Below, piece after piece: positions 8,528-17,777 of a DNA stretch of 64,000 nucleotides; position 1 is the first letter of the stretch, and the number at the start of each line of letters is the position of its first letter. This stretch comes from Azospirillum picis. Lineage in GTDB: Bacteria > Pseudomonadota > Alphaproteobacteria > Azospirillales > Azospirillaceae. The notes beneath the pieces are model-generated. The model was not told the origin of the DNA. It saw only the letters and a program-made list of their open reading frames with translations, and did no database searches. Position numbers and translations under genes: made by a program. The stretch lies in the NCBI RefSeq assembly GCF_017876115.1, contig NZ_JAGINO010000011.1, forward strand, positions 124,001 to 188,000, in the 5' to 3' direction.

Positions 8528-10470
8528 TGGCCGCCCATACTCTTCCCGACCTCTCCGTCTTCGATACCCTGCCGAAGCTGGTGGCGCTGCATGCCCGCGA
8601 ACACGGCGGCGACATCGCCATGCGCGAGAAGGACTTCGGCATCTGGCGCAGCTATAGCTGGGCCGACGTGCACGCCCGCGTCCGCGCCTTCGCGCTCGGC
8701 CTGACCAAGCTCGGCGTCGTGCCAGGCGAGGTGGTCGGGCTGCTCGGCGACAACCGTCCGGACTGGGTGATGGGCGAGGTCGCGACCCATGCGGTGCGCG
8801 GCTACAGCCTGGGCATCTACCGCGACGCGCTCGACGAGGAGGTCGCCTACCTCATCACCTATGCCGACGTGAAGGTGGTGTTCGCCGAGGACGAGGAGCA
8901 GGTCGACAAGCTCCTCAATCTCGCCGACCGGCTGCCGACGCTGCAGCACATCATCTATTCCGACCCGCGCGGCATGCGCAAATACCACGACCCCCGGCTG
9001 ATGCCGGTCACCGAACTCGTCGGCATGGGCGAGGAGCTGCTGGCGCAGCAGCCGGACCTCTACGACCGCATGGTCGCCGCGACGAAGGGCGAGGAGGTGG
9101 CGATCCTCTGCACCACCTCCGGCACCACGTCGAACCCGAAGATGGCGATGCTGCCGGCCGGCCGCCTGATCCGCCATGTCGCCAGCTACCTGTCGGCCGA
9201 TCCCAAGGGGCCGGAGGACGAGTATGTCTCGGTCCTGCCGCTCTCCTGGATCATGGAGCAGGTCTATGCCGTCGGCATGGGGATCGTGTCGCGGATGCGC
9301 GTGAACTTCGTCGAGGAAGCCGAGACGATGATGCACGACTTCCGCGAGATCGGGCCGAGCTTCGTCCTGTTCGCGCCGCGCCTGTGGGAGGCGATCGCCG
9401 CCGACGTGCGCGCCCGCATGATGGACGCCTCGCCCTTCAAGCAGAAGATGTTCGAACTCGGCATGAAGCTGGGGCTGGAGGCGCTGGCCAAGGGGCAGCG
9501 CTCGGCGATGGCCGACCGGATCCTGTTCAAGGCGCTGCGCGACCGGCTGGGCTTCACCAACCTGAAATCGGCGGCGACCGGCGGTGCCGCGCTCGGCCCC
9601 GACACCTTCAAGTTCTTCCAGGCGCTGGGCGTCCCGCTGCGCCAGATCTACGGCCAGACCGAGACGATGGGCGCCTACACCGTCCACCGCGGCACCGACG
9701 TCGATTTCGACACGGTGGGCGTGCCGTTCGACAGCGGCATCGAGGTGAAGGTGATCGACCCCGACCACAACGGCGTCGGCGAGATCGTCACCCGCCATCC
9801 CAACATGTTCGCCGGCTATTACCGCAACGAGAAGGCGACCGTCGCCGACATGCGCGACGGCTGGATGCACACCGGCGATGCCGGCTTCTTCGACAAGAAG
9901 GGCCATCTGGTCATCATCGACCGCATCAAGGACATCGCCACCACCGCGCACGGTGACCGTTTCAGCCCGCAATACATCGAGAACAAGCTGAAGTTCAGCC
10001 CCTATGTGGCCGAGGCGGTGATCCTGGGCGACCGGCGCGACTATCTGTCGGCGATCGTCTGCATCCGCTTCTCGATCGTCTCGAAATGGGCGGAGAAGAA
10101 CCGCATCGCCTTCACGACATATTCCGACCTGTCCTCGAAGCCGGAGGTCTACGAGCTGCTGCGCAGCGAGGTGGAGAGGGTCAACCAGACCCTGCCGGAA
10201 TACCAGCGCATCTCCAAGTTCCTGCTGCTCTACAAGGAACTGGACGCCGATGACGGCGAGCTGACCCGCACCCGCAAGGTGCGCCGCGGTGTCGTCGCCG
10301 AGAAGTACGGCACCATCATCGACAGCATCTATGCCGGCCAGCCGGAGATCGACGTCGATACGACGATCGCCTTCCAGGACGGCACCAAGCAGCGCATCCG
10401 CACGACGCTGACCGTCATCGACCTCGCGCCCGGCGCCGCCAAGGCGCCGCCGCAGCCGGTCGCGGCCTGA
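8527..10470 (+). CDS. Long-chain-type acyl-CoA synthetase (AMP-forming)
   Basis: A 647-residue AMP-forming ligase resembling bacterial FadD15-type enzymes. The A3 loop TTSGTTSNPKMAML is intact, as are A5 YGQTETMGAY, A7 MHTGDAGF and A8 IIDRIKDIATTAHGDRFSP; the C-terminal domain is present. It activates a carboxylic acid to its acyl-CoA with ATP and CoA. The start codon overlaps the stop of the LivG-type gene, so translation is coupled. Its position inside an ABC uptake operon suggests that the imported acid is trapped as a CoA thioester. The true substrate, fatty, aromatic or dicarboxylic, cannot be read from sequence. Confidence 0.93.
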   Translation: MAAHTLPDLSVFDTLPKLVALHAREHGGDIAMREKDFGIWRSYSWADVHARVRAFALGLTKLGVVPGEVVGLLGDNRPDWVMGEVATHAVRGYSLGIYRDALDEEVAYLITYADVKVVFAEDEEQVDKLLNLADRLPTLQHIIYSDPRGMRKYHDPRLMPVTELVGMGEELLAQQPDLYDRMVAATKGEEVAILCTTSGTTSNPKMAMLPAGRLIRHVASYLSADPKGPEDEYVSVLPLSWIMEQVYAVGMGIVSRMRVNFVEEAETMMHDFREIGPSFVLFAPRLWEAIAADVRARMMDASPFKQKMFELGMKLGLEALAKGQRSAMADRILFKALRDRLGFTNLKSAATGGAALGPDTFKFFQALGVPLRQIYGQTETMGAYTVHRGTDVDFDTVGVPFDSGIEVKVIDPDHNGVGEIVTRHPNMFAGYYRNEKATVADMRDGWMHTGDAGFFDKKGHLVIIDRIKDIATTAHGDRFSPQYIENKLKFSPYVAEAVILGDRRDYLSAIVCIRFSIVSKWAEKNRIAFTTYSDLSSKPEVYELLRSEVERVNQTLPEYQRISKFLLLYKELDADDGELTRTRKVRRGVVAEKYGTIIDSIYAGQPEIDVDTTIAFQDGTKQRIRTTLTVIDLAPGAAKAPPQPVAA

Positions 10471-10499
10471 GGAGCGTGCGATGCACACCGCCAATCGCG

Positions 10500-10645
10500 C
10501 CCTCTCCCGTCCCGGGAGAGGGAGGGGACCCGTGCGGAGCACGGGGAGGGTGAGGGGGCCGGCAAGAAACGCTCGCCCTGATCCTTGGATGACCCCTCAC
10601 CCGACCGCTTCGCGGTCCCCCTCTCCCGGGGCGGGAGAGGGACAG
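10500..10645. repeat. REP-like GC-rich palindromes
   Basis: The gap before the LivH-type gene holds a CCCTCTCCC/GGGAGAGGG hairpin at 10500-10522 and a CCCCTCTCCC/GGGAGAGGG hairpin ending at 10641, in opposite polarity around a short centre. It belongs to the same repeat style as 471-598 and 46527-46632. The operon appears to continue through it. Confidence 0.6.
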
Positions 10646-10659
10646 AACGAGGCCACGCC

Positions 10660-11547
10660 ATGACCCTTCTCTTCCAGCTTCTCGTCAACGGCCTGATCGT
10701 CGGCGCGCTGTACGGCGTGGTCGCCATGTCCTTCGTGCTGATCTACAAGGCCAGCCGCATCGTCAACTTCGCGCAGGGCGAATTCCTGCTGATCGGCGCC
10801 TGGACCTGCTGGTGGCTGCTGACAAGCTGGCAGCTTCCCTTCTGGATCGGCTTCCCGATCACCCTGGTCTTCATGCTGGCCTTCGGCGTCATCCTGCAGG
10901 TCGTCGTGCTCCGGCCGATGATCGGCGAGCCGATCATCTCGGTCATCATGGTGACCATCGGCCTGTCGATCGTCTTCCAGGCGGCGATGAAGTGGATGTT
11001 CGGCGTCTTCGCCAAGCCCTTCCCGCAGATCTTCGCCCACGCCACCATGAACGTCTTCGGGCTCCAGGTGCAGACGGTCTACGTCGTCTCGCTGGCGATC
11101 TCGCTGCTGATCATGGCGGGCTTCGGCTGGTTCTTCAAATATTCGCGCCTCGGCCTTGCGATGCGCGCGACCGCCTTCGACCAGCAGGTGGCGCAGTCGC
11201 TCGGCATCTCGGTCCGCCAGATGTTCGCGATGAGCTGGGCGATCTCCGCCATGGTGTCGGCGGTGGCGGGCGTCACGGTCGGCGTCGTCAACGGCGTGTC
11301 GTCGGCGCTGTCCTTCTTCGGCATCAAGGTCTTCCCGGCGGTGATCCTCGGCGGGCTGGACAGCGTCATCGGCGCCGTCGTCGGCGGCCTGATCGTCGGC
11401 GTGCTGGAGAATGTGGCGCACTACCTGGACAGCCAATGGCTGAACTGGGGCAACATGTACGAGATCGCGCCCTTCTACGTCCTGATCGCCATCCTGATGA
11501 TCAAGCCCTACGGCCTGTTCGGCACCAAAGACATCGAGCGCGTGTGA
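10660..11547 (+). CDS. Branched-chain amino acid-type ABC permease, LivH type
   Basis: A 295-residue membrane permease with about eight hydrophobic helices. It begins MTLLFQLLVNGLIVGALYGV and shows the family motif IVNFAQGEFLLIGAW, then FPAVILGGLDSVIGAVVGG near the C-terminus. It would form one half of the transmembrane channel with the LivM-type protein encoded next. The ATG at 10660 follows the REP-like repeat; upstream in-frame codons run through that repeat and are unlikely to be translated. Confidence 0.93.
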   Translation: MTLLFQLLVNGLIVGALYGVVAMSFVLIYKASRIVNFAQGEFLLIGAWTCWWLLTSWQLPFWIGFPITLVFMLAFGVILQVVVLRPMIGEPIISVIMVTIGLSIVFQAAMKWMFGVFAKPFPQIFAHATMNVFGLQVQTVYVVSLAISLLIMAGFGWFFKYSRLGLAMRATAFDQQVAQSLGISVRQMFAMSWAISAMVSAVAGVTVGVVNGVSSALSFFGIKVFPAVILGGLDSVIGAVVGGLIVGVLENVAHYLDSQWLNWGNMYEIAPFYVLIAILMIKPYGLFGTKDIERV

Positions 11548-11557
11548 GGCCAAAGAC

Positions 11558-12631
11558 ATGGCGAACGTCAGCATCATCCCGAGCGGCGACTTCAAGACGT
11601 CGTACGCCGCCGACACCACGATCTTCCCGACGAAGACCAGCCGCAACTTCGCGATCCTCGGCGTCGTCCTGCTGCTGGCCTGCCCGGCCTTCCTCGACCG
11701 CTACTGGCTCAGCCTGCTGATCCAGATCGGCTATCTCGGCATCGCGGCGCTTGGGCTGAACATCCTGGTCGGCTTCACCGGCCAGATCTCCATCGGGCAT
11801 TCGGCCTTCTTCGGCTTCGGCGCCTTCGCGTCAGCCTGGCTCAACAACAGCCTGGGCGTTCCGGTGGCGCTGGCAATCCCGCTGGCGGGCGTGGTCACCA
11901 CCGGCGTCGGGCTGATCTTCGGCGTGCCGGCGGCACGGCTGAAGGGGCTGTACCTCGCCATCGCGACGCTGGCGGCGCAGTACATCCTGCAGGACTTCTT
12001 CGGGCGGGCCGACTGGTTCACCGGCGGCAGCGCCGGCACCATCGCCGAGCCGCTGACGATCTTCGGCTTCGCCTTCGACACCGACGAGCGCTACTTCTAC
12101 GTCGTGCTGGTGGCGATGGTGGTGATGTACATCCTCGGCACAAACCTGATGCGGACCCGCGATGGCCGCGCCCTGGTGGCGGTGCGCGACCATTATCTCT
12201 CCGCCGAGATCATGGGCATCAACCTCACCAAGTACCGCACGATGTCCTTCGGGATCTCGGCCTTCTATGCCGGCATCGGCGGTGCGCTCTACGCCCACTA
12301 CCTGCAGTTCGTCTCGGTCGAGAACTTCACCATCCTCTTCTCGATCCAGTTCCTCGGCATGATCATCATCGGCGGCCTGGGGTCGATCATGGGCACGCTG
12401 ATGGGCACGGCCTTCATGGTGCTGCTGCCGGAGGTGATGCAGGCGGCCACCAAGCTGGTCAGCGGCACCGCCGTCGACACCGCGCTGAACCTGCGGGAGA
12501 ACATCGCCTTCCTGCGCGAGATGTCGATCGGCCTCGTCATCATCCTGTTCCTGGTGTTCGAGCCCGACGGCCTCGCCCACCGCTGGAAGCAGATCAAGGC
12601 CTATTGGAAGCTCTATCCCTTCTCGCACTGA
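11558..12631 (+). CDS. Branched-chain amino acid-type ABC permease, LivM type
   Basis: A 357-residue membrane permease. The family motif LNILVGFTGQISIGHSAFFGFGA is visible near residues 65-90, and ALVAVRDHYLSAEIMGINLT forms the EAA-like loop that contacts the ATPase. It partners the LivH-type permease ten bases upstream. The gene ends with HRWKQIKAYWKLYPFSH, as is usual for LivM proteins linked to acyl-CoA synthetase operons. Confidence 0.93.
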   Translation: MANVSIIPSGDFKTSYAADTTIFPTKTSRNFAILGVVLLLACPAFLDRYWLSLLIQIGYLGIAALGLNILVGFTGQISIGHSAFFGFGAFASAWLNNSLGVPVALAIPLAGVVTTGVGLIFGVPAARLKGLYLAIATLAAQYILQDFFGRADWFTGGSAGTIAEPLTIFGFAFDTDERYFYVVLVAMVVMYILGTNLMRTRDGRALVAVRDHYLSAEIMGINLTKYRTMSFGISAFYAGIGGALYAHYLQFVSVENFTILFSIQFLGMIIIGGLGSIMGTLMGTAFMVLLPEVMQAATKLVSGTAVDTALNLRENIAFLREMSIGLVIILFLVFEPDGLAHRWKQIKAYWKLYPFSH

Positions 12632-12660
12632 CGTGCCGCCGCTCTCGACCGTCCTTCCCG

Positions 12661-12708
12661 CCTGCGCCGGCAGGACGCAAAAACCCTGCGCCGGCAGGAC
12701 GCAAAAAC
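12661..12708. repeat. Two tandem copies of a 24-bp unit
   Basis: CCTGCGCCGGCAGGACGCAA plus AAAC is repeated exactly twice head to tail (12661-12684, 12685-12708) between the LivM-type gene and the binding-protein gene. Each unit holds a short CCTGC-GCCG-GCAGG hairpin. It may be a repetitive intergenic element; no function is evident. Confidence 0.8.
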
Positions 12709-12773
12709 AAGGCACCAGACTCGGTTCATCCGGCATCCGCAACGAACAGAATCGAATAGGGAGTAAACGCAAG

Positions 12774-14087
12774 ATGACGATCCAAACCGGCTCGCTCCAA
12801 GCAGGCTCGCTGAAGACCGCGCTGTTCGCCTCCGCCGCCATCCTGATGGCGACCGCCGCCGCAGCCCAGGCGGCCGACATCCCGATCGGCCACCTCGCCG
12901 ACCAGTCCGGCGGCACTTCGGACGTCGGCGTTCCCTATGCGCAGGGCGTGTCCGACGCGCTGGCCTACATCAACGCCCATGGCGGCATCAACGGCACCAA
13001 GATGGCCGTGGACTCGGTCGATTACGGCTATCAGGCGCCGCGCGCCATCAGCCAGTACAAGAAATGGTCGTCGGGCAGCGACAAGATCGTAGCATTGCAG
13101 GGCTGGGGCACCGCCGACACCGAGGCGCTGACCGGCTTCGTCAGCAAGGACGAGATCCCGGCCTATTCCGGTTCCTACTCGGGCCACCTGACCGACCCGA
13201 CGGGCAAGGGGCCGCACGGCTCCAAGCCGGCGCCCTACAACTTCTTCTACGGTCCGTCCTATTCCGATGCGCTGCGCGGCATGCTGACCTGGGCGGCCGA
13301 GGACTGGAAGAAGAAGGGCGGGCAGGGCAAGCCGAAATACGTCCACATGGGCGCCAACCATCCCTTCCCCAACGCGCCGAAGGAAGCCGGCGAGCAGATC
13401 GCCAAGGAACTGGGCTTCGAGGTGCTGCCGCCGGTGCAGTTCGCCCTGACGCCGGGCGACTACAGCGCCCAGTGCCTGACCCTGAAGGAGGCCGGCGCCA
13501 ACTACGCCTATCTCGGCAACACCGCCGGCTCCGGCATCTCGGTGCTGAAGGCCTGCCAGACGGTCGGCGCCAAGGTCCAGTTCATGGGCAACGTCTGGGG
13601 CATGGACGAGAACGCCGCCAAGGCGGCCGGCTCCGCCGCCGACGGGGTCGTCTTCCCGATGCGCACCGCCGTGACCTGGACCGGCGATGCGCCCGGCATG
13701 AAGCTGATGAAGGACATCTCCAAGATCTCCGACCCGTCCGGCAATGCCTATCGCCCGGTCCACTACATGGCCGGCGTCTGCACCGCCTATTACATGAAGG
13801 AGGCGCTGGAGTGGGCCGGCAAGAACGGCGGCCTGAGCGGCCCGAACATCCGCAAGGCGATGTACCAGAAGAAGGACTGGGTTCCGGCCGGGCTTGAGGG
13901 CGTGTGCATCCCCTCGACCTGGACCGAGACCGATCACCGCGGCATGACGGCGGTCAACATCTACCGCGCGTCGGTCAAGGGCGACACCGAGGCCAGCGTC
14001 GACGAGCTCGTCAAGTCCGGCGCGATCAAGCTGGAGAAGGTCGCCACCGAGGACGTGCCGCGCAAGCCGGAATGGCTGGGCTGGTAA
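12774..14087 (+). CDS. ABC transporter substrate-binding protein, branched-chain amino acid type
   Basis: A 437-residue periplasmic type I binding protein. A Sec signal peptide ends near AAAAQAADIPIG, followed by HLADQSGGTSDVGVPYAQGV and a typical two-lobed Leu/Ile/Val-binding fold. Binding-site residues cannot be assigned by eye. Proteins of this subgroup, found with acyl-CoA synthetase genes, usually bind aromatic or aliphatic acids rather than amino acids (family knowledge, not proven here). The ATG at 12774 is preceded by AGGGAGTAAACG and opens directly into the signal peptide. Confidence 0.92.
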   Translation: MTIQTGSLQAGSLKTALFASAAILMATAAAAQAADIPIGHLADQSGGTSDVGVPYAQGVSDALAYINAHGGINGTKMAVDSVDYGYQAPRAISQYKKWSSGSDKIVALQGWGTADTEALTGFVSKDEIPAYSGSYSGHLTDPTGKGPHGSKPAPYNFFYGPSYSDALRGMLTWAAEDWKKKGGQGKPKYVHMGANHPFPNAPKEAGEQIAKELGFEVLPPVQFALTPGDYSAQCLTLKEAGANYAYLGNTAGSGISVLKACQTVGAKVQFMGNVWGMDENAAKAAGSAADGVVFPMRTAVTWTGDAPGMKLMKDISKISDPSGNAYRPVHYMAGVCTAYYMKEALEWAGKNGGLSGPNIRKAMYQKKDWVPAGLEGVCIPSTWTETDHRGMTAVNIYRASVKGDTEASVDELVKSGAIKLEKVATEDVPRKPEWLGW

Positions 14088-14158
14088 GCCTCCAAGCAAC
14101 GGCGTCCCGGCGGCCCGTCCGCCGGGCGCCCCCCGTCCTTCCAACGATCAGGTGCCGC

Positions 14159-15025
14159 ATGCCGAACGCCGCCACGGCCGCCACCCATCACGCGGCCTCC
14201 GATGCCCCCGTCGCGCCGCCGGTGGCCGCCGCCAAGCGGACCATGCTGTCCGTCAACAACATCGAGGTCGTCTACAACGACGTGATCCTCGTGCTCCGCG
14301 GCCTGAGCCTGGAAGTGCCGGAAGGCGAGATCGTTGCCTTGCTGGGCGCCAACGGCGCCGGCAAGTCGACGACGCTGAAGGCGATCTCCGGCCTGCTCAA
14401 GACCGAGGACGGCGAAGTCACGCGCGGCGACATCACCTTCGCCGGCGAGCGGATCAACGGCATCGATCCCGACAAGATCGTCCGCAAGGGCATCTTCCAG
14501 GTGATGGAGGGCCGGCGCATCATCGCCGACATGACCAGCCTGGAGAACCTGCGTCTCGGCGCCTACACCCGCCGCGACGGCGGCGTGAAGGACGACCTGG
14601 ACATGGTCTACGGCTATTTCCCCCGGCTGAAGGAGCGCACCGGGCTTGCCGGCTACCTGTCCGGAGGCGAGCAGCAGATGCTGGCGATCGGCCGCGCCCT
14701 GATGGCGAGACCGAAGCTGATCCTGATGGACGAGCCGAGCATGGGCCTGTCGCCGCTGATGGTGAAGGAGGTGTTCAGCATCATCCAGCAGATCAACAAG
14801 GATCTCGGCGTGACCATCCTGCTGGTCGAGCAGAACGCCCGCATGGCGCTCCAGGCTGCGGCGCGCGGCTACATCATGGAGAACGGCAAGGTCGTGCTCG
14901 ACGGCACGGCCGAGGAACTGCGCAACAACGAGGACGTGAAGGAATTCTACCTCGGCGGCGGCAACGAAGAGCGCAAGAGCTTCAAGAACCTCAAGAGCTT
15001 CAAGCGGCGCAAGCGCTGGATTTGA
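14159..15025 (+). CDS. ABC transporter ATP-binding protein, LivF type
   Basis: A 288-residue ATPase, second of the pair. Walker A GANGAGKST, signature LSGGEQQMLAIGRALM, Walker B LILMDEPSMGLSP and the H-loop-equivalent LLVEQNARMAL are complete. About 28 unconserved residues precede the fold, and the C-terminus ends in a basic tail (KSFKNLKSFKRRKRW). It follows the binding-protein gene by 71 bases and completes the transporter: two ATPases, two permeases and one binding protein. Confidence 0.92.
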   Translation: MPNAATAATHHAASDAPVAPPVAAAKRTMLSVNNIEVVYNDVILVLRGLSLEVPEGEIVALLGANGAGKSTTLKAISGLLKTEDGEVTRGDITFAGERINGIDPDKIVRKGIFQVMEGRRIIADMTSLENLRLGAYTRRDGGVKDDLDMVYGYFPRLKERTGLAGYLSGGEQQMLAIGRALMARPKLILMDEPSMGLSPLMVKEVFSIIQQINKDLGVTILLVEQNARMALQAAARGYIMENGKVVLDGTAEELRNNEDVKEFYLGGGNEERKSFKNLKSFKRRKRWI

Positions 15026-15106
15026 GGCTGCTGCCGGTCCCTTCTCCCTGACCCCTGCCTTTCGCCGGGGAGAGAATTGCCGCAGCGCGCCCGCAAGGCT
15101 CCGCCC

Positions 15107-15131
15107 CCCTCTCCCGCGGAGCGGGGGAGGG
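15107..15131. repeat. REP-like hairpin
   Basis: CCCTCTCCCGC-GGA-GCGGGGGAGGG is a strong hairpin in the gap between the LivF-type and PaaK-like genes, of the same style as the other REP-like elements in this window. Confidence 0.6.
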
Positions 15132-15196
15132 ATGGGGGCGACGCGGGCGGCGATGGACGGCGCGCATCCGGGCGACCCCTGAACGGACGAACGACC

Positions 15197-16426
15197 ATGA
15201 CCGACTTCTACGACGACCTCGAGACCCGTTCCTCCGACCGGCGCGAGGCGGAGCTGTTCGCGGCGTTGCCTGCCCATCTCAGCCATGCCAAGGCAGCCGC
15301 CCCCTATTTCGGCCGGCTGCTGGCCGAGGTCGATCCGGCGGCGATCCATGACCGGATGGCGCTGGCCTCCCTGCCGGTGACGCGCAAGTCGGACCTGATT
15401 GCCCTGCAGCGGGCGGATCCGCCCTTCGGCGGGCTGGCGGCGGTGGAGGTGGGACGCTTGGCCCGCGTCTTCGCTTCGCCGGGGCCGATCCATGACCCGG
15501 AGCCGCACGGCAGCGATCCATGGCGAAGCGCCCGGGCGCTCCATGCCGCCGGCTTCCGGGCCGACGACCTCGCGCAGAACTGCTTTGCCTATCACCTGAC
15601 GCCGGCGGGCTCGATGTTCGAGACGGGGGCGCATGCCATCGGCTGCGCCGTCATCCCCGCCGGCACGGGCAACACCGAGATGCAGGCGCAGGTGATCGCC
15701 GGCCTGCGGCCCCGCGGCTACATCGGCACGCCCGATTTCCTGAAGGTCATCCTGGAGAAGGGCGACGCGCTTGGGCTCGACGTCTCGTCGGTCCGCATCG
15801 CCTGCGTCTCGGGCGGGCCTTATCTGCCCGATGCCCGCGCCTTCTACGAAGCGCGCGGCGTGGAGGTCACCCAGTGCTACGGCACCGCGGATCTCGGCAT
15901 CGTCGCCTACGAGACGGCGGCACGGTCGGGGTTGGTGGTGAACGAGGGATACATCGTCGAGATCGTACGGCCCGGCACCGGCGACACGGTGCCCGACGGC
16001 GAGGTGGGGGAGGTGGTGGTGACCGTCTTCAACCCGGCCTATCCGCTGATCCGCTTCGCCACCGGCGACCTGTCGGCGGTGCTGGCCGGACCCAGCCCCT
16101 GCGGGCGCACCAACATGAGGCTGAAGGGGTGGATGGGCCGCGCCGACCAGACCACGAAGGTCAAGGGCATGTTCGTCCATCCCAGCCAAGTCGCCGAGGT
16201 CCTGCGCCGCCATCCCCAGCTTTCCCGTGCCCGGCTGGTGGTCGGTCGCCGGGATGCCGGCGACACGATGACCTTGCGGTGCGAAGCGGAGGAAACCGGC
16301 GAGGCGCTGGCCTCGTCGATCCGCGACACCCTGGCGGCGGTCACCAAGCTGAACGGTTCCGTCGAGTTCGCCGCACCCGGAACCCTTCCAAACGACGGCA
16401 AGGTGATCGACGACCAGCGGGGGTGA
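15197..16426 (+). CDS. PaaK-like AMP-binding protein (phenylacetate-CoA ligase family)
   Basis: A 409-residue protein of the phenylacetate-CoA ligase branch of AMP-forming ligases, slightly short for PaaK (about 430-440). The fold is recognisable from the conserved YFGRLL start, PAGTGNTEMQ, the A5-like QCYGTADLGIVAYE and IRFATGDLS. The nucleotide-binding A3 loop, normally SSGTTG, reads FASPGPIHDPEPHG and lacks the usual glycines and threonines. This subgroup is found at the end of such transporter operons. It may therefore be a CoA ligase with an altered nucleotide loop or an inactive paralogue. It is the last gene of the operon begun at 7643. Confidence 0.8.
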   Translation: MTDFYDDLETRSSDRREAELFAALPAHLSHAKAAAPYFGRLLAEVDPAAIHDRMALASLPVTRKSDLIALQRADPPFGGLAAVEVGRLARVFASPGPIHDPEPHGSDPWRSARALHAAGFRADDLAQNCFAYHLTPAGSMFETGAHAIGCAVIPAGTGNTEMQAQVIAGLRPRGYIGTPDFLKVILEKGDALGLDVSSVRIACVSGGPYLPDARAFYEARGVEVTQCYGTADLGIVAYETAARSGLVVNEGYIVEIVRPGTGDTVPDGEVGEVVVTVFNPAYPLIRFATGDLSAVLAGPSPCGRTNMRLKGWMGRADQTTKVKGMFVHPSQVAEVLRRHPQLSRARLVVGRRDAGDTMTLRCEAEETGEALASSIRDTLAAVTKLNGSVEFAAPGTLPNDGKVIDDQRG

Positions 16427-16467
16427 GTCGCGTCACCCCCGCTTCTGCCGTCGGCGACGCCTGTTTC

Positions 16468-17091
16468 TCAGCACTCCGCGTCGGCGGCCGGCATCAGGTC
16501 ATATTGCGGTTTGAAGCCGGGCTGGGCACGCATGCGGGCGGCCCATGCCCGGATCTCCGGATAGTCGGCGGCATCGATGCCCGATTCATCCAGGAGATCG
16601 ATCCAGGGAAAGGCGAAGATGTCGGCGATGGTCAGCCGGTCGCCCTCGATGAAGGTGCGGCCGACCAGATCCTGGTTGAACTGGACCAGCCCGCTCTTCG
16701 CCGCGGCGTCGATCCAGGGCAGGGCGTTGGCGTCGCCGTTGAACTTGCGGACGGCGCGTGCGCGCTGCACCGGCAGCAGGACGTCCGCCAGCCAGCTCAG
16801 CCACTCGGCAATGCGCAGCTTCTCGACGTCGTCCCGGCCTCCGAACTTGCCGGTCTGCTCTGCCAGGTAGGTCAGGATGACCGCGGATTCCGATACCGAT
16901 CGATCCCCGTGGACCAGCGTCGGCACCCGGCCGAAGCGGTTGATGGCGAGGTAGTCGGGGGCCTTCTGCTGGCCGCTGCGCAGGTCGACGTGGCGATACT
17001 GGAACGGCGTGCCGGCCAGTGCGAAGAACAGGGCGATGCGGGTCGCCGGCTGCGAGTTCAGGTTGCCGTAGAGGATGAAGGGGGCGGTCAC
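16468..17091 (-). CDS. Glutathione S-transferase family protein
   Basis: A 207-residue two-domain protein. The N-terminal thioredoxin-like domain shows FILYGNLNSQPATRIALFFA, the cis-proline motif RVPTLVHGD and the SESAVILTYLAE glutathione-binding segment. The C-terminal helical domain includes the conserved FIEGDRLTIADIFAFPW N-capping motif. It would conjugate or reduce electrophiles with glutathione; the substrate is unknown. It converges on the PaaK-like gene and is divergent from the response regulator gene, with no obvious pathway partner. Confidence 0.92.
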   Translation of the reverse strand: MTAPFILYGNLNSQPATRIALFFALAGTPFQYRHVDLRSGQQKAPDYLAINRFGRVPTLVHGDRSVSESAVILTYLAEQTGKFGGRDDVEKLRIAEWLSWLADVLLPVQRARAVRKFNGDANALPWIDAAAKSGLVQFNQDLVGRTFIEGDRLTIADIFAFPWIDLLDESGIDAADYPEIRAWAARMRAQPGFKPQYDLMPAADAEC

Positions 17092-17387
17092 GGTGGCTCT
17101 GTCTCCCTGATGTGCGGGGCCGCCGGCCTCGGCAGGCTCCGCTTCGCGGCGAGGATGGCGCCATCAACGGCTGCAGGCCAGTGGAAAAGCAGTTTTGGCG
17201 GTTTTGAGTAAAGTCTTCGACAGATGGTGTAATAGTCCAAAAAGGTAACGCGGGTTCCGGAGCGGCCAACTTGACCGGGCTATACGGAAGCGGTAGACAC
17301 TGGACTGCACGTTGATGTTGCAGCCGCTTTGCCGCCGTTTTTGCGGCGGGCCGCGGCGCAAGGCCCGCACAAGCCCTGGAAGATGAA
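17092..17387. other. Divergent intergenic region before the response regulator
   Basis: These 296 bases separate the glutathione transferase gene from the response regulator gene and are more AT-rich around 17190-17255. A GCGGGCC/GGCCCGC hairpin lies at 17346-17368, just before the response regulator start. No RNA gene or clear promoter consensus was recognised. Confidence 0.5.
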
Positions 17388-17777
17388 ATGGTGGAAACGC
17401 CCGAGAAGACGCGGACGATCCTCGTGGTCGAGGATAATGTGCTGATGCGTAAACTGTTCGTCCGCTGTCTGGAGGAGGGTGGCTTCACCGTCGTCGAGGT
17501 TTCCGATCCCGCCGCGGTGATCGGGGTGATGCGCGAGACGGCGCCCGACCTCGTGGTGATGGACATCGTCATGCCCGGCATCTCCGGCCTGGACCTGATC
17601 AAGCAGATCCGCGGCGACGACAGCTTGGCGTCGACGCCGGTGATCGCCGTCACCAATCTCGCCACCCCGGCGGACAAGCGCCGCTTGGCGGAGGCCGGCT
17701 TCAGCGGCCATGTGTCAAAGCCGATCAAGCCCAGGGAATTCCAATCCGCCGTCGCCGGTTTCCTGACGACGGCCTGA
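17388..17777 (+). CDS. Single-domain response regulator (CheY/DivK type)
   Basis: A 129-residue stand-alone receiver domain without an output domain. The acidic pocket Glu15-Asp16, the phosphoacceptor Asp59 in VVMDIVMPG, the switch Thr89 and Lys111 in SKPI are all in place. It would relay phosphate from an unlinked histidine kinase by protein-protein contact. It lies 123 bases upstream of the Pel cluster on the same strand, so a role in biofilm control is possible, but there is no direct evidence. No kinase gene is adjacent. Confidence 0.93.
   Translation: MVETPEKTRTILVVEDNVLMRKLFVRCLEEGGFTVVEVSDPAAVIGVMRETAPDLVVMDIVMPGISGLDLIKQIRGDDSLASTPVIAVTNLATPADKRRLAEAGFSGHVSKPIKPREFQSAVAGFLTTA

Noticed and set aside
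12661..12708. Possible CRISPR array
   Set aside because: Only two directly adjacent 24-bp copies without spacers; it is a simple tandem duplication.
13961..16213. A 750-codon minus-strand frame opposite the LivF and PaaK-like genes
   Set aside because: The sense strand carries Walker A, signature and Walker B motifs; the antisense product resembles no family.
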